A DNA stretch of 64,000 nt from Neptuniibacter pectenicola (GTDB taxonomy: Bacteria; Pseudomonadota; Gammaproteobacteria; Pseudomonadales; Balneatricaceae), in the NCBI RefSeq assembly GCF_001597735.1, contig NZ_LUTS01000002.1, positions 124,001 through 188,000 on the forward strand, read 5' to 3'. Within the stretch, counting starts at the first letter, position 1; each line of letters opens with the position of its first letter. The notes beneath the pieces are model-generated. The model was given only the letters and a program-made list of their open reading frames with translations. It was not told the origin of the DNA and made no database searches. This document shows, one piece after another, positions 55,211 to 63,778 of the stretch. The position numbers and the translations under genes are program-made.

Positions 55211-57820
55211 ATGACCGATCTGCACGAAGCGTTACGTGATGATGTTCGAATGCTGGGTACGAGCTTAGGTGAGACGATAAAAGCTCATTTAGGTGAAGCG
55301 CTATTTGAAAAGATAGAAGCGGTACGCCAGCTCGCAAAAGAGGGGCGAAATACGGCGGAATCTGAGCACGAAGAGCTCTTGCGCGCCTTAAAAGACTTAA
55401 GTGAAGACGATGTTTTACCGCTGTCTCGGGCCTTTACACAGTTTTTGAACCTTGCCAATATCGCCGAAGAGCACCACCGGGTACGCCGTCACCTTGAAGT
55501 GACGGATGTCTGTACGCCGGATTCACTCTGTACCTTGTTCTCGCAATTACGTCAGAAAGGCTTTTCACCACAGCAGGTATCAGGCGCCTTCAGTAAAATG
55601 CAGATCGATCTCGTGTTGACGGCCCACCCGACAGAGGTTAATCGTCGAACCCTGATTCAAAAATACGATGATATCGCTGAGTGTCTACGCCGCTTAGATC
55701 GCGGAGACGAAGATGCTCAACATCGTCTCGATGAGCTTATACGCCAAATTTGGCATACCGATGAGATTCGAAAGCAGCGCCCCACACCGGTCGATGAGGC
55801 TAAGTGGGGGTTTGCGGTTATCGAAAACTCCCTTTGGACCGCCGTACCTAAATTTTTGCGGCGTCTTGATTCCCAGCTGCATGAAACATTAGGCGAAAGG
55901 CTTCCACTCAATTGTTCGCCTATACGTTTTGCGTCATGGATGGGGGGCGATCGCGATGGCAACCCGAATGTGACCGCTAAAGTTACAGAAGAGGTTCTAC
56001 TGTTATCCCGTTGGATGGCGGCCGATCTCTACCTGAATGATATTGATGTTTTACGCGCTGAACTCTCTATGTACCGTGCCAATAAAGAGTTACGTGAGCG
56101 TGTTGGTGACTGCGCCGAGCCGTATCGTAAGCTTTTAGGTGAAGTACGTGAAAAACTCGCGGCCACTAAAAACTGGGTTGCCCGACAGCTCAATGGTAAA
56201 ACAGACAAAGAAAGTGAAATTCTTGTTCATGAAGACGCCTTATTAGAACCGTTGATGCTCTGCTATCGGTCACTACAAGAGTGTGGCATGGGGGTCATCG
56301 CTGAGAGTGCGTTAGAGGATATTATTCGTCGTATCGCCTGCTTTGGTTTAACACTGGTTAAACTCGATATTCGCCAGAGCTCAGATCGTCATGCGCAAGT
56401 GTTTGAAGAGCTCTCTCAATTTTATGGTTTAGGGTCCTATAATGGCTGGAGTGAAGAGGGGCGTCAGAACTTTTTGTTAAAAGAGTTACAAAGTCGCCGC
56501 CCATTGCTCCCTAATGGCTGGACGCCGTCGCCAGAGGTGCAGGAAGTCATCGATACCTGCCGTGTGGTCGCGCAAGCCGAGCCGAATGCGCTGGGTTCTT
56601 ATGTTATCTCTATGGCAAGTACACCTTCCGATGTGTTGGCAGTGATCTTACTGCTACGGGAGATGGGCATTAGCCACAATATGCGCGTTGTGCCGCTTTT
56701 TGAAACCTTAGATGATCTAGAAAGTGCGCGGGATTGTATTGATGCATTGCTAAAAGTGGATTGGTATAAGGCCTATACTGAAGGTCATCAAGAGGTGATG
56801 ATCGGCTATTCTGATTCGTCGAAAGATGCAGGGCAACTCGCCGCAGCGTGGGGACAATTTAAGGCACAAGAAGCGTTAACTCAGCTATGCAAAGAGCATG
56901 ATGTTCATCTGACCTTGTTCCACGGTCGAGGGGGCACCGTCGGGCGAGGCGGTGGTCCAAGCCATACGGCAATACTGGCACAACCGCCGGGTTCTGTTGA
57001 TCACAGCTTGCGTTTAACTGAACAGGGCGAAATGATCCGCTTTAAATACGGCATGCCTGACCTTGCTGTTCGTAACTTAGAGTTATGCACAGGGGCGGTC
57101 CTAGAAGCGACGCTTACGCCTGCGCCGGGTCCTGAAGAATCGTGGCGGGTTCAGATGGAGAGTATGGCGAAAAAAGGGTTAACGGATTACCGTGCTATTG
57201 TGCGTGATGACCCTAGTTTTGTGCCTTATTTCCGCGCCGCAACCCCAGAGCAAGAACTGGCGAAGCTGCCATTAGGCTCAAGGCCGGCTAAACGTCGTCA
57301 AGATGGTGGAGTAGAAAGTTTACGTGCCATTCCCTGGATCTTTGCCTGGACCCAGATTCGTTTGATGTTACCGGCATGGCTAGGCAGTGATACCGCGTTA
57401 GGTGAGGCCTTAAACGGTAGTAGTGCCGGACTGGTCAAACAAATGTATCAACAGTGGCCGTTCTTTCGTTCAACCATCGATATGCTTGAAATGGTGCTGG
57501 CCAAGAGTGATACCAATATCACGGCCTATTATGATAAACGCTTAGTATCACAAGAGCTGTGCGCGCTGGGTTCTAGCCTACGTAGCCGCTTGTTGAATAT
57601 CGTTATGTTGATTAACACCATTAAAGAGCAAGATTACCTATTACAGGGCAATCCGGTGATTAGACAATCCATTGATGTGCGTAACCCATACATCGATCCA
57701 CTGCATTTTTTACAAGCGGAATTACTGAACCGTGACCGTAATGAACCGGATCAACGCCTTGAACAAGCGTTAATGGTTACCATGGCCGGTATTTCAGCGG
57801 GGATGCGTAACACGGGTTAA
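55211..57820 (+). CDS. ppc: Phosphoenolpyruvate carboxylase
   Basis: 869 residues, near the E. coli 883. VLTAHPTEVNRRT contains the catalytic His; FHGRGGTVGRGGGPSH the second; QTVRYKFG-like segment GEMIRFKYGMPDLA and the end RNTG (GMRNTG) are diagnostic. It carboxylates PEP to oxaloacetate to refill the TCA cycle. A Shine-Dalgarno AGGAGGGG precedes the ATG. The gene stands alone; a GC hairpin follows. Confidence 0.97.
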   Translation: MTDLHEALRDDVRMLGTSLGETIKAHLGEALFEKIEAVRQLAKEGRNTAESEHEELLRALKDLSEDDVLPLSRAFTQFLNLANIAEEHHRVRRHLEVTDVCTPDSLCTLFSQLRQKGFSPQQVSGAFSKMQIDLVLTAHPTEVNRRTLIQKYDDIAECLRRLDRGDEDAQHRLDELIRQIWHTDEIRKQRPTPVDEAKWGFAVIENSLWTAVPKFLRRLDSQLHETLGERLPLNCSPIRFASWMGGDRDGNPNVTAKVTEEVLLLSRWMAADLYLNDIDVLRAELSMYRANKELRERVGDCAEPYRKLLGEVREKLAATKNWVARQLNGKTDKESEILVHEDALLEPLMLCYRSLQECGMGVIAESALEDIIRRIACFGLTLVKLDIRQSSDRHAQVFEELSQFYGLGSYNGWSEEGRQNFLLKELQSRRPLLPNGWTPSPEVQEVIDTCRVVAQAEPNALGSYVISMASTPSDVLAVILLLREMGISHNMRVVPLFETLDDLESARDCIDALLKVDWYKAYTEGHQEVMIGYSDSSKDAGQLAAAWGQFKAQEALTQLCKEHDVHLTLFHGRGGTVGRGGGPSHTAILAQPPGSVDHSLRLTEQGEMIRFKYGMPDLAVRNLELCTGAVLEATLTPAPGPEESWRVQMESMAKKGLTDYRAIVRDDPSFVPYFRAATPEQELAKLPLGSRPAKRRQDGGVESLRAIPWIFAWTQIRLMLPAWLGSDTALGEALNGSSAGLVKQMYQQWPFFRSTIDMLEMVLAKSDTNITAYYDKRLVSQELCALGSSLRSRLLNIVMLINTIKEQDYLLQGNPVIRQSIDVRNPYIDPLHFLQAELLNRDRNEPDQRLEQALMVTMAGISAGMRNTG

Positions 57821-57835
57821 TAAGGTAAAGTAGTC

Positions 57836-57859
57836 GGCCGCACGCATAGGGGTGCGGCC
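57836..57859 (+). terminator. Likely terminator after ppc
   Basis: GGCCGCAC-GCATAGGG-GTGCGGCC forms a strong stem followed by AAAATGCTGTTTATTTTT, so the T-run is delayed and the call is moderate. Confidence 0.55.
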
Positions 57860-57924
57860 AAAATGCTGTTTATTTTTGCAACGATTGTTCGTTTTCCGGA
57901 CTTTAGTTTAGGGTTGGTAGTGCT

Positions 57925-57945
57925 AATGTCGAATTGTTCGACATT
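57925..57945. promoter_or_regulatory. Perfect 9-bp inverted repeat upstream of adk, possible operator
   Basis: AATGTCGAA-TTG-TTCGACATT has nine perfectly paired bases per arm with a three-base gap, located 130 bases before adk. Its size and AT/CG content suit a dimeric regulator. A run of T does not follow, so it is not a classical terminator. No regulator gene is nearby. Confidence 0.5.
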
Positions 57946-58050
57946 TGAGGCGTGGTATTGTCCGTGGTCAGCGTTTTTTACAGCAACGAATTTTTTTGTT
58001 TTCGATAGCTTCTATTGGTCGGGAACATAACCATTTTTCTATTTTTTTAA

Positions 58051-58734
<684 letters not shown>

Positions 58735-58754
58735 TCCTCGAATCTTTCGTTATT

Positions 58755-58787
58755 TAAAAACCGCACCTGAAAGGGGGCGGTTTTTTT
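58755..58787 (+). terminator. Terminator after adk
   Basis: AAAAACCGC-ACCTGAAAGGGG-GCGGTTTTTTT: a GC-rich stem with A and T runs. Confidence 0.9.
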
Positions 58788-58867
58788 ATGCTCAAATGAT
58801 CGTTTTAATAGGCTTTTGCGTATAGTTTGGGGATAATAATCGGCCAAAGTAGAAGGAATATCGTTGA

Positions 58868-59878
58868 ATGAGTCAATCTGAAAAAACTGCAGTCGTTTTA
58901 GTTAACCTAGGCACACCGGATAAAGCGGAACCGGGTGCAGTGCGTCGCTACTTAAAAGAGTTTTTATCTGATTCACGGGTTGTTGAGGGTAAAGGGCTAC
59001 GCCGTCTGCTTTGGCTAAGTGTCTTAAATGGCATTATTTTGAACCTCCGGCCGAAAAAGGTTGCTAAAGCTTACGCTAGTATTTGGGAAGATGACTCGCC
59101 CATGCGTAAAATCCTAGATAAACAGGTTGCTGAGCTACACCTCCTGCTGCAAAAACAGTATGGAGATAGCGCTCCCGATGTATTTGCAGCCATGACCTAC
59201 GGCTTACCTAATCTAACAGCACGCTTAGGTAAACTCTCTGAGAGCGGTTATAAAAAAGTCCTTATCGTACCTATGTACCCGCAATACTCCGCGACAACGA
59301 CAGCGCCTATCTATGACCAAGTGGCGAAGTATCAGTTAACGCAGCGCTGCGTGCTGGATATACGTATTGTTAATTCCTACTACAGCCATCCTGCTTATAT
59401 CAGCGCATTGGCGAACCACATACAGCAGTTTAAAGAGCAAAACGGCGCCGCAGATAAGTTATTGCTCTCCTATCACGGTATTCCTAAGGAATATGCGGAT
59501 AAAGGTGACCCGTACCCTGTACAGTGCCATGAAACCTCAAAACTACTTGCCGCTAAAATGGGGCTTGCCGATAATGAATGGATAACTACCTTTCAATCGC
59601 GCTTTGGCCCTGCTGAGTGGATGCAGCCCTATACCGATAAAACCCTTGAAGCACTGCCAGAAAAAGGGGTTAAAACACTGCATATTACCTGTCCTGCTTT
59701 TTCCGCAGACTGCCTAGAAACCCTAGAAGAGATTGCGATAGAAAACCGTGATGTGTTTCTCGAAGCGGGCGGCGAACAGTATGATTATATTCCTGCATTG
59801 AATGCGCAGGCCAGTTTTATAGACCTCTTGGCTGCCTTGGTAAAAGAACAAGCGGGCGATTGGGTAGGAGAGCGTTAA
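58868..59878 (+). CDS. hemH: Ferrochelatase
   Basis: 336 residues. VLVNLGTPDKAEPGAVRRYL is the N-terminal signature; SYHGIPKEYADKGDPY contains the catalytic His; TFQSRFGPAEWMQPYT and CPAFSADCLETLEEI follow (conserved Glu). It inserts Fe2+ into protoporphyrin IX, the last step of haem synthesis. Starts 134 bases after adk, whose terminator lies between, and is followed by rlmB two bases later. Confidence 0.97.
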   Translation: MSQSEKTAVVLVNLGTPDKAEPGAVRRYLKEFLSDSRVVEGKGLRRLLWLSVLNGIILNLRPKKVAKAYASIWEDDSPMRKILDKQVAELHLLLQKQYGDSAPDVFAAMTYGLPNLTARLGKLSESGYKKVLIVPMYPQYSATTTAPIYDQVAKYQLTQRCVLDIRIVNSYYSHPAYISALANHIQQFKEQNGAADKLLLSYHGIPKEYADKGDPYPVQCHETSKLLAAKMGLADNEWITTFQSRFGPAEWMQPYTDKTLEALPEKGVKTLHITCPAFSADCLETLEEIAIENRDVFLEAGGEQYDYIPALNAQASFIDLLAALVKEQAGDWVGER

Positions 59879-59880
59879 AC

Positions 59881-60621
59881 ATGCAGTATGAACACCTATT
59901 TGGTATCCACGCGATCAATACTGTTTTAAAACGCGATCCTAAACGTGTACACCGCATTCTGATCTTAAAAGGTCGTAATGACGAGCGGATGCACAGCCTA
60001 TTTGAAACGGCCATGAGTCATAAGATTCAAGTTGAGCAAGTCAGCAAGCGTGAGCTGGAAGAGCTGGTTGAGGGAGGCGTACATCAAGGCGTTGTGGCTT
60101 TCTGTAAACCGATTCCAACCCGGACTGAAAAGTACCTTGAGCAACTACTCGATAATTTAGATGAGCCCGCATTTCTGTTAGTACTCGACGGCGTAACGGA
60201 CCCGCATAACCTAGGCGCGTGCTTACGAACTGCCGATGCGGCGGGTGTTCACGCCGTGATTGCACCAAAAGATAAGTCAGCCCCCCTCAATGCAACCGCT
60301 TCAAAGGTCGCCTGTGGCGCTGCAGAAGTGGTTCCATACGTGCTGGTGACTAACCTAGCCAGAACGCTAAAAAGCCTACAGCAGCGTGGCATCTGGACAA
60401 CCGGTACCGCAGGCGAAACTGATCTGGATGTTTACAAAGCCAACCTGACCGGGCCAATGGCACTGATTATGGGCGCAGAAGGACAAGGTATGCGCCGTTT
60501 AACCCGCGAACATTGCGATCAACTGGTTAAAATCCCGATGGCGGGCGAAGTGAGCAGTTTAAACGTATCTGTGGCGACAGGTATCTGCCTGTTTGAAGCG
60601 GTTAGGCAGAGACAAGGTTAG
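59881..60621 (+). CDS. rlmB: 23S rRNA (guanosine-2'-O-)-methyltransferase RlmB
   Basis: 246 residues from the ATG at 59881 (GGAGAG seven bases upstream); an in-frame upstream start would overlap hemH. Residues 1-75 are the ribosomal L7Ae/L30-like substrate-binding domain; ~95-245 the SPOUT methyltransferase with DGVTDPHNLGACLRTADAAG, LIMGAEGQGMRRL and IPMAGEVSSLNVSVATGICLFE, which form the SAM-binding knot. It methylates G2251 in the 23S rRNA. Close spacing suggests cotranscription with hemH. Confidence 0.97.
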   Translation: MQYEHLFGIHAINTVLKRDPKRVHRILILKGRNDERMHSLFETAMSHKIQVEQVSKRELEELVEGGVHQGVVAFCKPIPTRTEKYLEQLLDNLDEPAFLLVLDGVTDPHNLGACLRTADAAGVHAVIAPKDKSAPLNATASKVACGAAEVVPYVLVTNLARTLKSLQQRGIWTTGTAGETDLDVYKANLTGPMALIMGAEGQGMRRLTREHCDQLVKIPMAGEVSSLNVSVATGICLFEAVRQRQG

Positions 60622-60683
60622 GCAATATTAACCGCATGATGGTTCATTGTGGCAGGCTGGCTTCGGCCAAAGGTTGGCCTCCT

Positions 60684-60710
60684 ACTGTAGGCGCTCACTC
60701 CGTGAGCGAA
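60684..60710. repeat. REP-like hairpin element
   Basis: ACTGTAGGCGCTCAC-TCC-GTGAGCGAA contains a GCTCAC/GTGAGC hairpin resembling the Pseudomonas-type REP element that begins TGTAGGAGC. Its presence fits the REP-associated transposase found 1.3 kb downstream. Another short stem (GGCC...GGCC) lies just left. Confidence 0.55.
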
Positions 60711-60765
60711 ATTGGGTTAAATAAGGCCAGAATAAGTTGTTTAAGATCATTTTTTCTACGGTGAC

Positions 60766-60857
60766 TTTTCACAAGGATGTGAGTAATAGCAAGGAAAGAA
60801 CGTTTGATACCTAAGGGTGTTCCTCTGCATAGTGCTCCCCCGTGGAGTAAAGGGTTA
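60766..60857 (+). pseudogene. Remnant of REP-associated transposase 5' end
   Basis: TTTTCACAAGGATGTGAG at 60766-60783 is identical to bases just ahead of the transposase at 61954-61971. The similarity continues into the coding start: 60804-60836 can be read as IPKGVPLH, matching FSPEGVPQH of the transposase. After this the two sequences diverge. The fragment forms the leading part of the open frame of the downstream C39-like gene. Confidence 0.75.
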
Positions 60858-61280
60858 ATGAGTAACTACATGGAAGCCGTCATTCAGGAAGAAAGTACAG
60901 GCTGTGGTATTGCAGCGAGTGCTGCTCTCGCGGGCATCAGTTATCTTGAGGCTAAGCGAATAGCAAACGCCTTAGGTATTTATGCCTCTGATAAGAGTCT
61001 TTGGTCAGAAACCGATCATGTTCTGAAACTTCTTCAAGCATTAGGTATCGCTGTGTCTTCCAAAGAAGTGCCTTTTGAATCATGGGAGCGTTTACCGGAC
61101 AAGGCACTTATGGCAATCAAATGGCGAATGAAACAGAACAAGCCTTATTGGCATTGGGTGGTGTTTGTCCGAGAGGGTAGTGAGGCAAAAGTGTTGGATT
61201 CTAAAAAGGCACTGAAATCAAATGTCCGCCAAGACTTCGGGCGCATCACCCCCCGATGGTATATTCAGGTTTTCAATTAA
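60858..61280 (+). CDS. C39-like cysteine peptidase-type protein
   Basis: 140 residues from the ATG at 60858; the frame is open to a TTG at 60804, but that part is transposase-derived and the fold begins at the ATG. VIQEESTGCGIAASAAL carries the catalytic-type Cys and oxyanion Gln of papain-like C39 peptidases, HWVVFVRE the His and VLDS the Asp. No ABC transporter domain, leader peptide or signal peptide is present, so it is not a standard bacteriocin exporter part. It lies in a decayed accessory region. Function is unknown; it may be a toxin or effector domain that has become a free gene. Confidence 0.6.
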   Translation: MSNYMEAVIQEESTGCGIAASAALAGISYLEAKRIANALGIYASDKSLWSETDHVLKLLQALGIAVSSKEVPFESWERLPDKALMAIKWRMKQNKPYWHWVVFVREGSEAKVLDSKKALKSNVRQDFGRITPRWYIQVFN

Positions 61281-61320
61281 CAATGCGCTTAGTACTCAGC
61301 GTTAGACCATAAATAATACT

Positions 61321-61815
61321 ATGTCGAACCACTACACTTTTACGTTGAATTTAAAACTTAAACGCAATTTAACGGCTACAGAAATTACCGTATTAGACTA
61401 TATTCTTAATGGTAATGGCACCCCTCCGACCGATTTACCAAATCACGCCTTTTTTTCTAACGGTTTGCCTAAATATTTTTACTGGCAATCATACAAGGAG
61501 TTTCCAGTAGGAGGTTGGCGCTCTGAGTTCTGGCAATCGGTGTACTCCCCAGGTTGCGCTGCTGATGGTCAAATGAATTATGGTGTAAATTTATATCTGC
61601 CTAGCCATAAATTGGAAGGCGCACTTAGCGAACTTCCATTTGCTTGCTGGCTTGCAACAATTAGTTCTTCAATTGGCTATGTTGGAGCAATTACTTGTGA
61701 AGATGACGAAATTGGTATGCCGCTTCTACTTCTGTTTGTCAGTGATGGACAGTTAAAAATAAGTAGCTTACCTGACAACCTTGAACTGGAATCTGCTGAA
61801 GGAATATCTGGTTGA
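61321..61815 (+). CDS. Hypothetical protein of the accessory region
   Basis: 164 residues, no membrane helix or signal peptide, no motif I can name. Rich in aromatic residues (YFYWQSYKEFPVGGWRSEFW) and acidic near the end. Starts 40 bases after the C39-like gene in the same direction. Its size and place would fit an immunity-type protein, but this is inference only. Confidence 0.5.
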   Translation: MSNHYTFTLNLKLKRNLTATEITVLDYILNGNGTPPTDLPNHAFFSNGLPKYFYWQSYKEFPVGGWRSEFWQSVYSPGCAADGQMNYGVNLYLPSHKLEGALSELPFACWLATISSSIGYVGAITCEDDEIGMPLLLLFVSDGQLKISSLPDNLELESAEGISG

Positions 61816-61904
61816 TCGAACATCAATAGGGGTATGGCTGTTTAGAATAAAGGAGGCCAGCGTAGATTTATTGTTATTAACCCTCGTTTGGTGCTCTACA
61901 ATTG

Positions 61905-61921
61905 ATAATTGGGGTCAGAGT
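61905..61921. repeat. Left inverted repeat of REP-associated transposon
   Basis: ATAATTGGGGTCAGAGT is the reverse complement of ACTCTGACCCCAATTAT at 62666-62682. The pair brackets the transposase pseudogene. Confidence 0.75.
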
Positions 61922-61979
61922 CGTTTTTTTGATTCCAATATTTAAAGTTAACGTTTTCACAAGGATGTGAGGATTGGTC

Positions 61980-62672
61980 ATGGCAAGGAAGGCCCGTTTC
62001 TCTCCTGAGGGTGTACCTCAGCATGTTATTCAGCGTGGAAATAACCGCCAGATCTGTTTTGGATCAGAGGAAGACTTCAAGGCGTACCTTCATTGGTTGA
62101 AGCAATACAGCAAGAAGTATGGAGTATCAGTACATGCTTGGGTGCTAATGACCAATCATGTGCATCTACTCTGCACCCCGTGGTCAGTTGATGGGTTATC
62201 TAAGGTGATGCAGTCTCTAGGCAGGAGCTATGTCCGCTATTTCAATTACACCTATCAGCGAACAGGGACGTTATGGGAAGGTCGTTTCAAATCATGTCTG
62301 GTCAATGCACCAGAGTACCTGTTTCATCTGTAGCGTTACATCGAGTTGAATCCTGTACGCGCTATGATGGTGGATGATCCGGCAGACTACATATGGTCAA
62401 GCTATCAATGCAACGGATTGGGTAAGCAAAGTATTTTATTAAGCCCGCATGAGCTTTATCAACAATTAGGCCTTAACACTGCTGAGCGACTAGAGAGCTA
62501 CAGAACATTGTTCAGCACTCATGTTGAAGATGAGTTACTGGATAATATAAGAAAGGCATCGAACAAAGGGTTGGTTTTGGGGAATGATCGTTTTGTGGAT
62601 GAGATGGAGAATCTGAGCGGAAGGCGCTTAAAAGAAAGACATAGGGGAAGGCCTAAGAAAAATGTACTCTGA
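61980..62672 (+). pseudogene. REP-associated tyrosine transposase (Y1 HUH), interrupted by an amber stop
   Basis: Starts MARKARFSPEGVPQHVIQRG, the standard RAYT N-terminus, and continues with HAWVLMTNHVHLL (HUH motif HxH), GRSYVRYFNYTYQRTGTLWE (catalytic Tyr) and RYIELNPVRA. The frame is broken only by TAG at 62331-62333, between FHL and RYIELNP, where family members usually have Cys or another residue; both sides keep the same frame. So one point mutation inactivated it, or read-through occurs. After the stop the frame runs to TGA at 62672. Confidence 0.9.
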
Positions 62673-62711
62673 CCCCAATTATTATAAGAAAAATGTACTC
62701 TGACCCCAATT
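62666..62711. repeat. Duplicated right inverted repeat
   Basis: ACTCTGACCCCAATT occurs at 62666-62680 and again at 62697-62711, within a 31-base direct duplication (AAGAAAAATGTACTCTGACCCCAATTATTA-type unit). Both copies are reverse complements of the left end at 61907-61921. Confidence 0.8.
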
Positions 62712-62785
62712 ATTACCAATTATTACCAATTATTACCAATTATTACCAATTATTACCAATTATTACCAATTATTACCAATTATTA
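62706..62785. repeat. Eight perfect copies of a 10-base tandem repeat
   Basis: The unit CCAATTATTA is repeated eight times in succession without a mismatch and abuts the right end of the transposase copy. The run grows from the end of the inverted repeat, suggesting slippage or repeated target duplication. It supplies stop codons in the reading frame of the toxin-like ORF that follows. Confidence 0.97.
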
Positions 62786-62789
62786 AAAT

Positions 62790-63365
62790 TTGAAATTGGG
62801 TGATCTTGGGCAGTCGGTGGTAGCAGGTGTTATTGGAGGGGCGGCTTCGGTTATTGGTGGCGGGAAGTTTGCGAATGGGGCTGTTAGGGCGGCTTTGGCT
62901 TATGCGGTTAATCAGAGCCTTTCTAATAAAGAAATAAGAAAGCAAGTTGCGTTACTAAAATCAACTACAGCTGAGCTTAGTAAAATGACGAAGGTGGCTC
63001 CAAATGAAATAAAAATTGTTACGGGGGCTTTGTCTGTAGCTATCAGATTGCATGCCACTAAGGGTTTGCTTGTTGCTAATATGACTCCTGAGGAAAGAGT
63101 CTTTATAGCACGTGCTTTTGGTCATGATAGTTTAATTTCTACGCTGGAAGCGGATATACCTGGAATGACAGGAACTGCAGTCGGTTTGCTGGGCTCTGAA
63201 ATACGAAAGGACTATATATTTACACAATGGAAAGACATTTCCCAAGTTGGAATTGGTGCTACGAAAATGTTTGTTGAAAGGGTACTTGTAGGTATGGGGG
63301 TGTCCAACAACGCAGTTAACTTATACGGAGCAATCGATAATACGATAGGAGCTTCAGATCAATGA
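62790..63365 (+). CDS. Orphan C-terminal fragment of an Rhs/polymorphic-toxin-type protein
   Basis: 191 residues from a TTG directly behind the tandem repeats; no Shine-Dalgarno sequence. The first 40 residues (VVAGVIGGAASVIGGGKFANGAVRAALAYAVNQ-like region) have the GGKFANGA pattern seen just before the C-terminal toxin part of Rhs and similar large exported proteins. The rest (about residues 45-191) is an unrecognised, possibly toxic domain. The long N-terminal body is missing, so this is a displaced toxin tail. It overlaps the next gene by four bases. Confidence 0.6.
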   Translation: MKLGDLGQSVVAGVIGGAASVIGGGKFANGAVRAALAYAVNQSLSNKEIRKQVALLKSTTAELSKMTKVAPNEIKIVTGALSVAIRLHATKGLLVANMTPEERVFIARAFGHDSLISTLEADIPGMTGTAVGLLGSEIRKDYIFTQWKDISQVGIGATKMFVERVLVGMGVSNNAVNLYGAIDNTIGASDQ

Positions 63366-63778
63366 AACAGGTTTTGGCTTTATTTTTTTTTCTATACTGT
63401 ACAGTCTCTGTGGCCGGAGGTATTAATTTATTTGGGAAGTTTGTGATATTTAGTGACGGGGAGTTTTATAACCCTTATGAGATGAATGAGAGTGAACGGG
63501 ATACTTTGAGTATACGTATAGATAGGGCATGCCAAAGCCATTCATGCTCTGGTAATGTAATAATTTCTCCATTGGTAAACCCCAAACAGTTAAGTTCACA
63601 ATATAACACCTTCGCTCCCTCTGAAGTTGTTCGAAGCAGTTGCGCTTCAAATTTTATTTTGAAAACTTACGGCAGCAGTATCCTCTCAGTTTATAAAGAG
63701 GAAGGGTATAATTATTTTATTACTTTCGCTGGAGCTGAAAAATCCTTCTATCGTTTTGAAAAAATGCTTTGTGAATGA
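63362..63778 (+). CDS. Probable periplasmic immunity-type protein
   Basis: 138 residues with a clear signal peptide (LALFFFLYCTVSVAG) and four cysteines in the mature part that could make two disulfides. Starts at an ATGA overlap with the toxin-like fragment, which is the usual arrangement for toxin-immunity pairs. An exported immunity protein would suggest a toxin active in the periplasm or membrane. No named family recognised. Confidence 0.55.
   Translation: MKQVLALFFFLYCTVSVAGGINLFGKFVIFSDGEFYNPYEMNESERDTLSIRIDRACQSHSCSGNVIISPLVNPKQLSSQYNTFAPSEVVRSSCASNFILKTYGSSILSVYKEEGYNYFITFAGAEKSFYRFEKMLCE

Noticed and set aside
62706-62785. CRISPR array
   Set aside because: The repeats are 10 bases long and touch each other without spacers; no cas genes are present.
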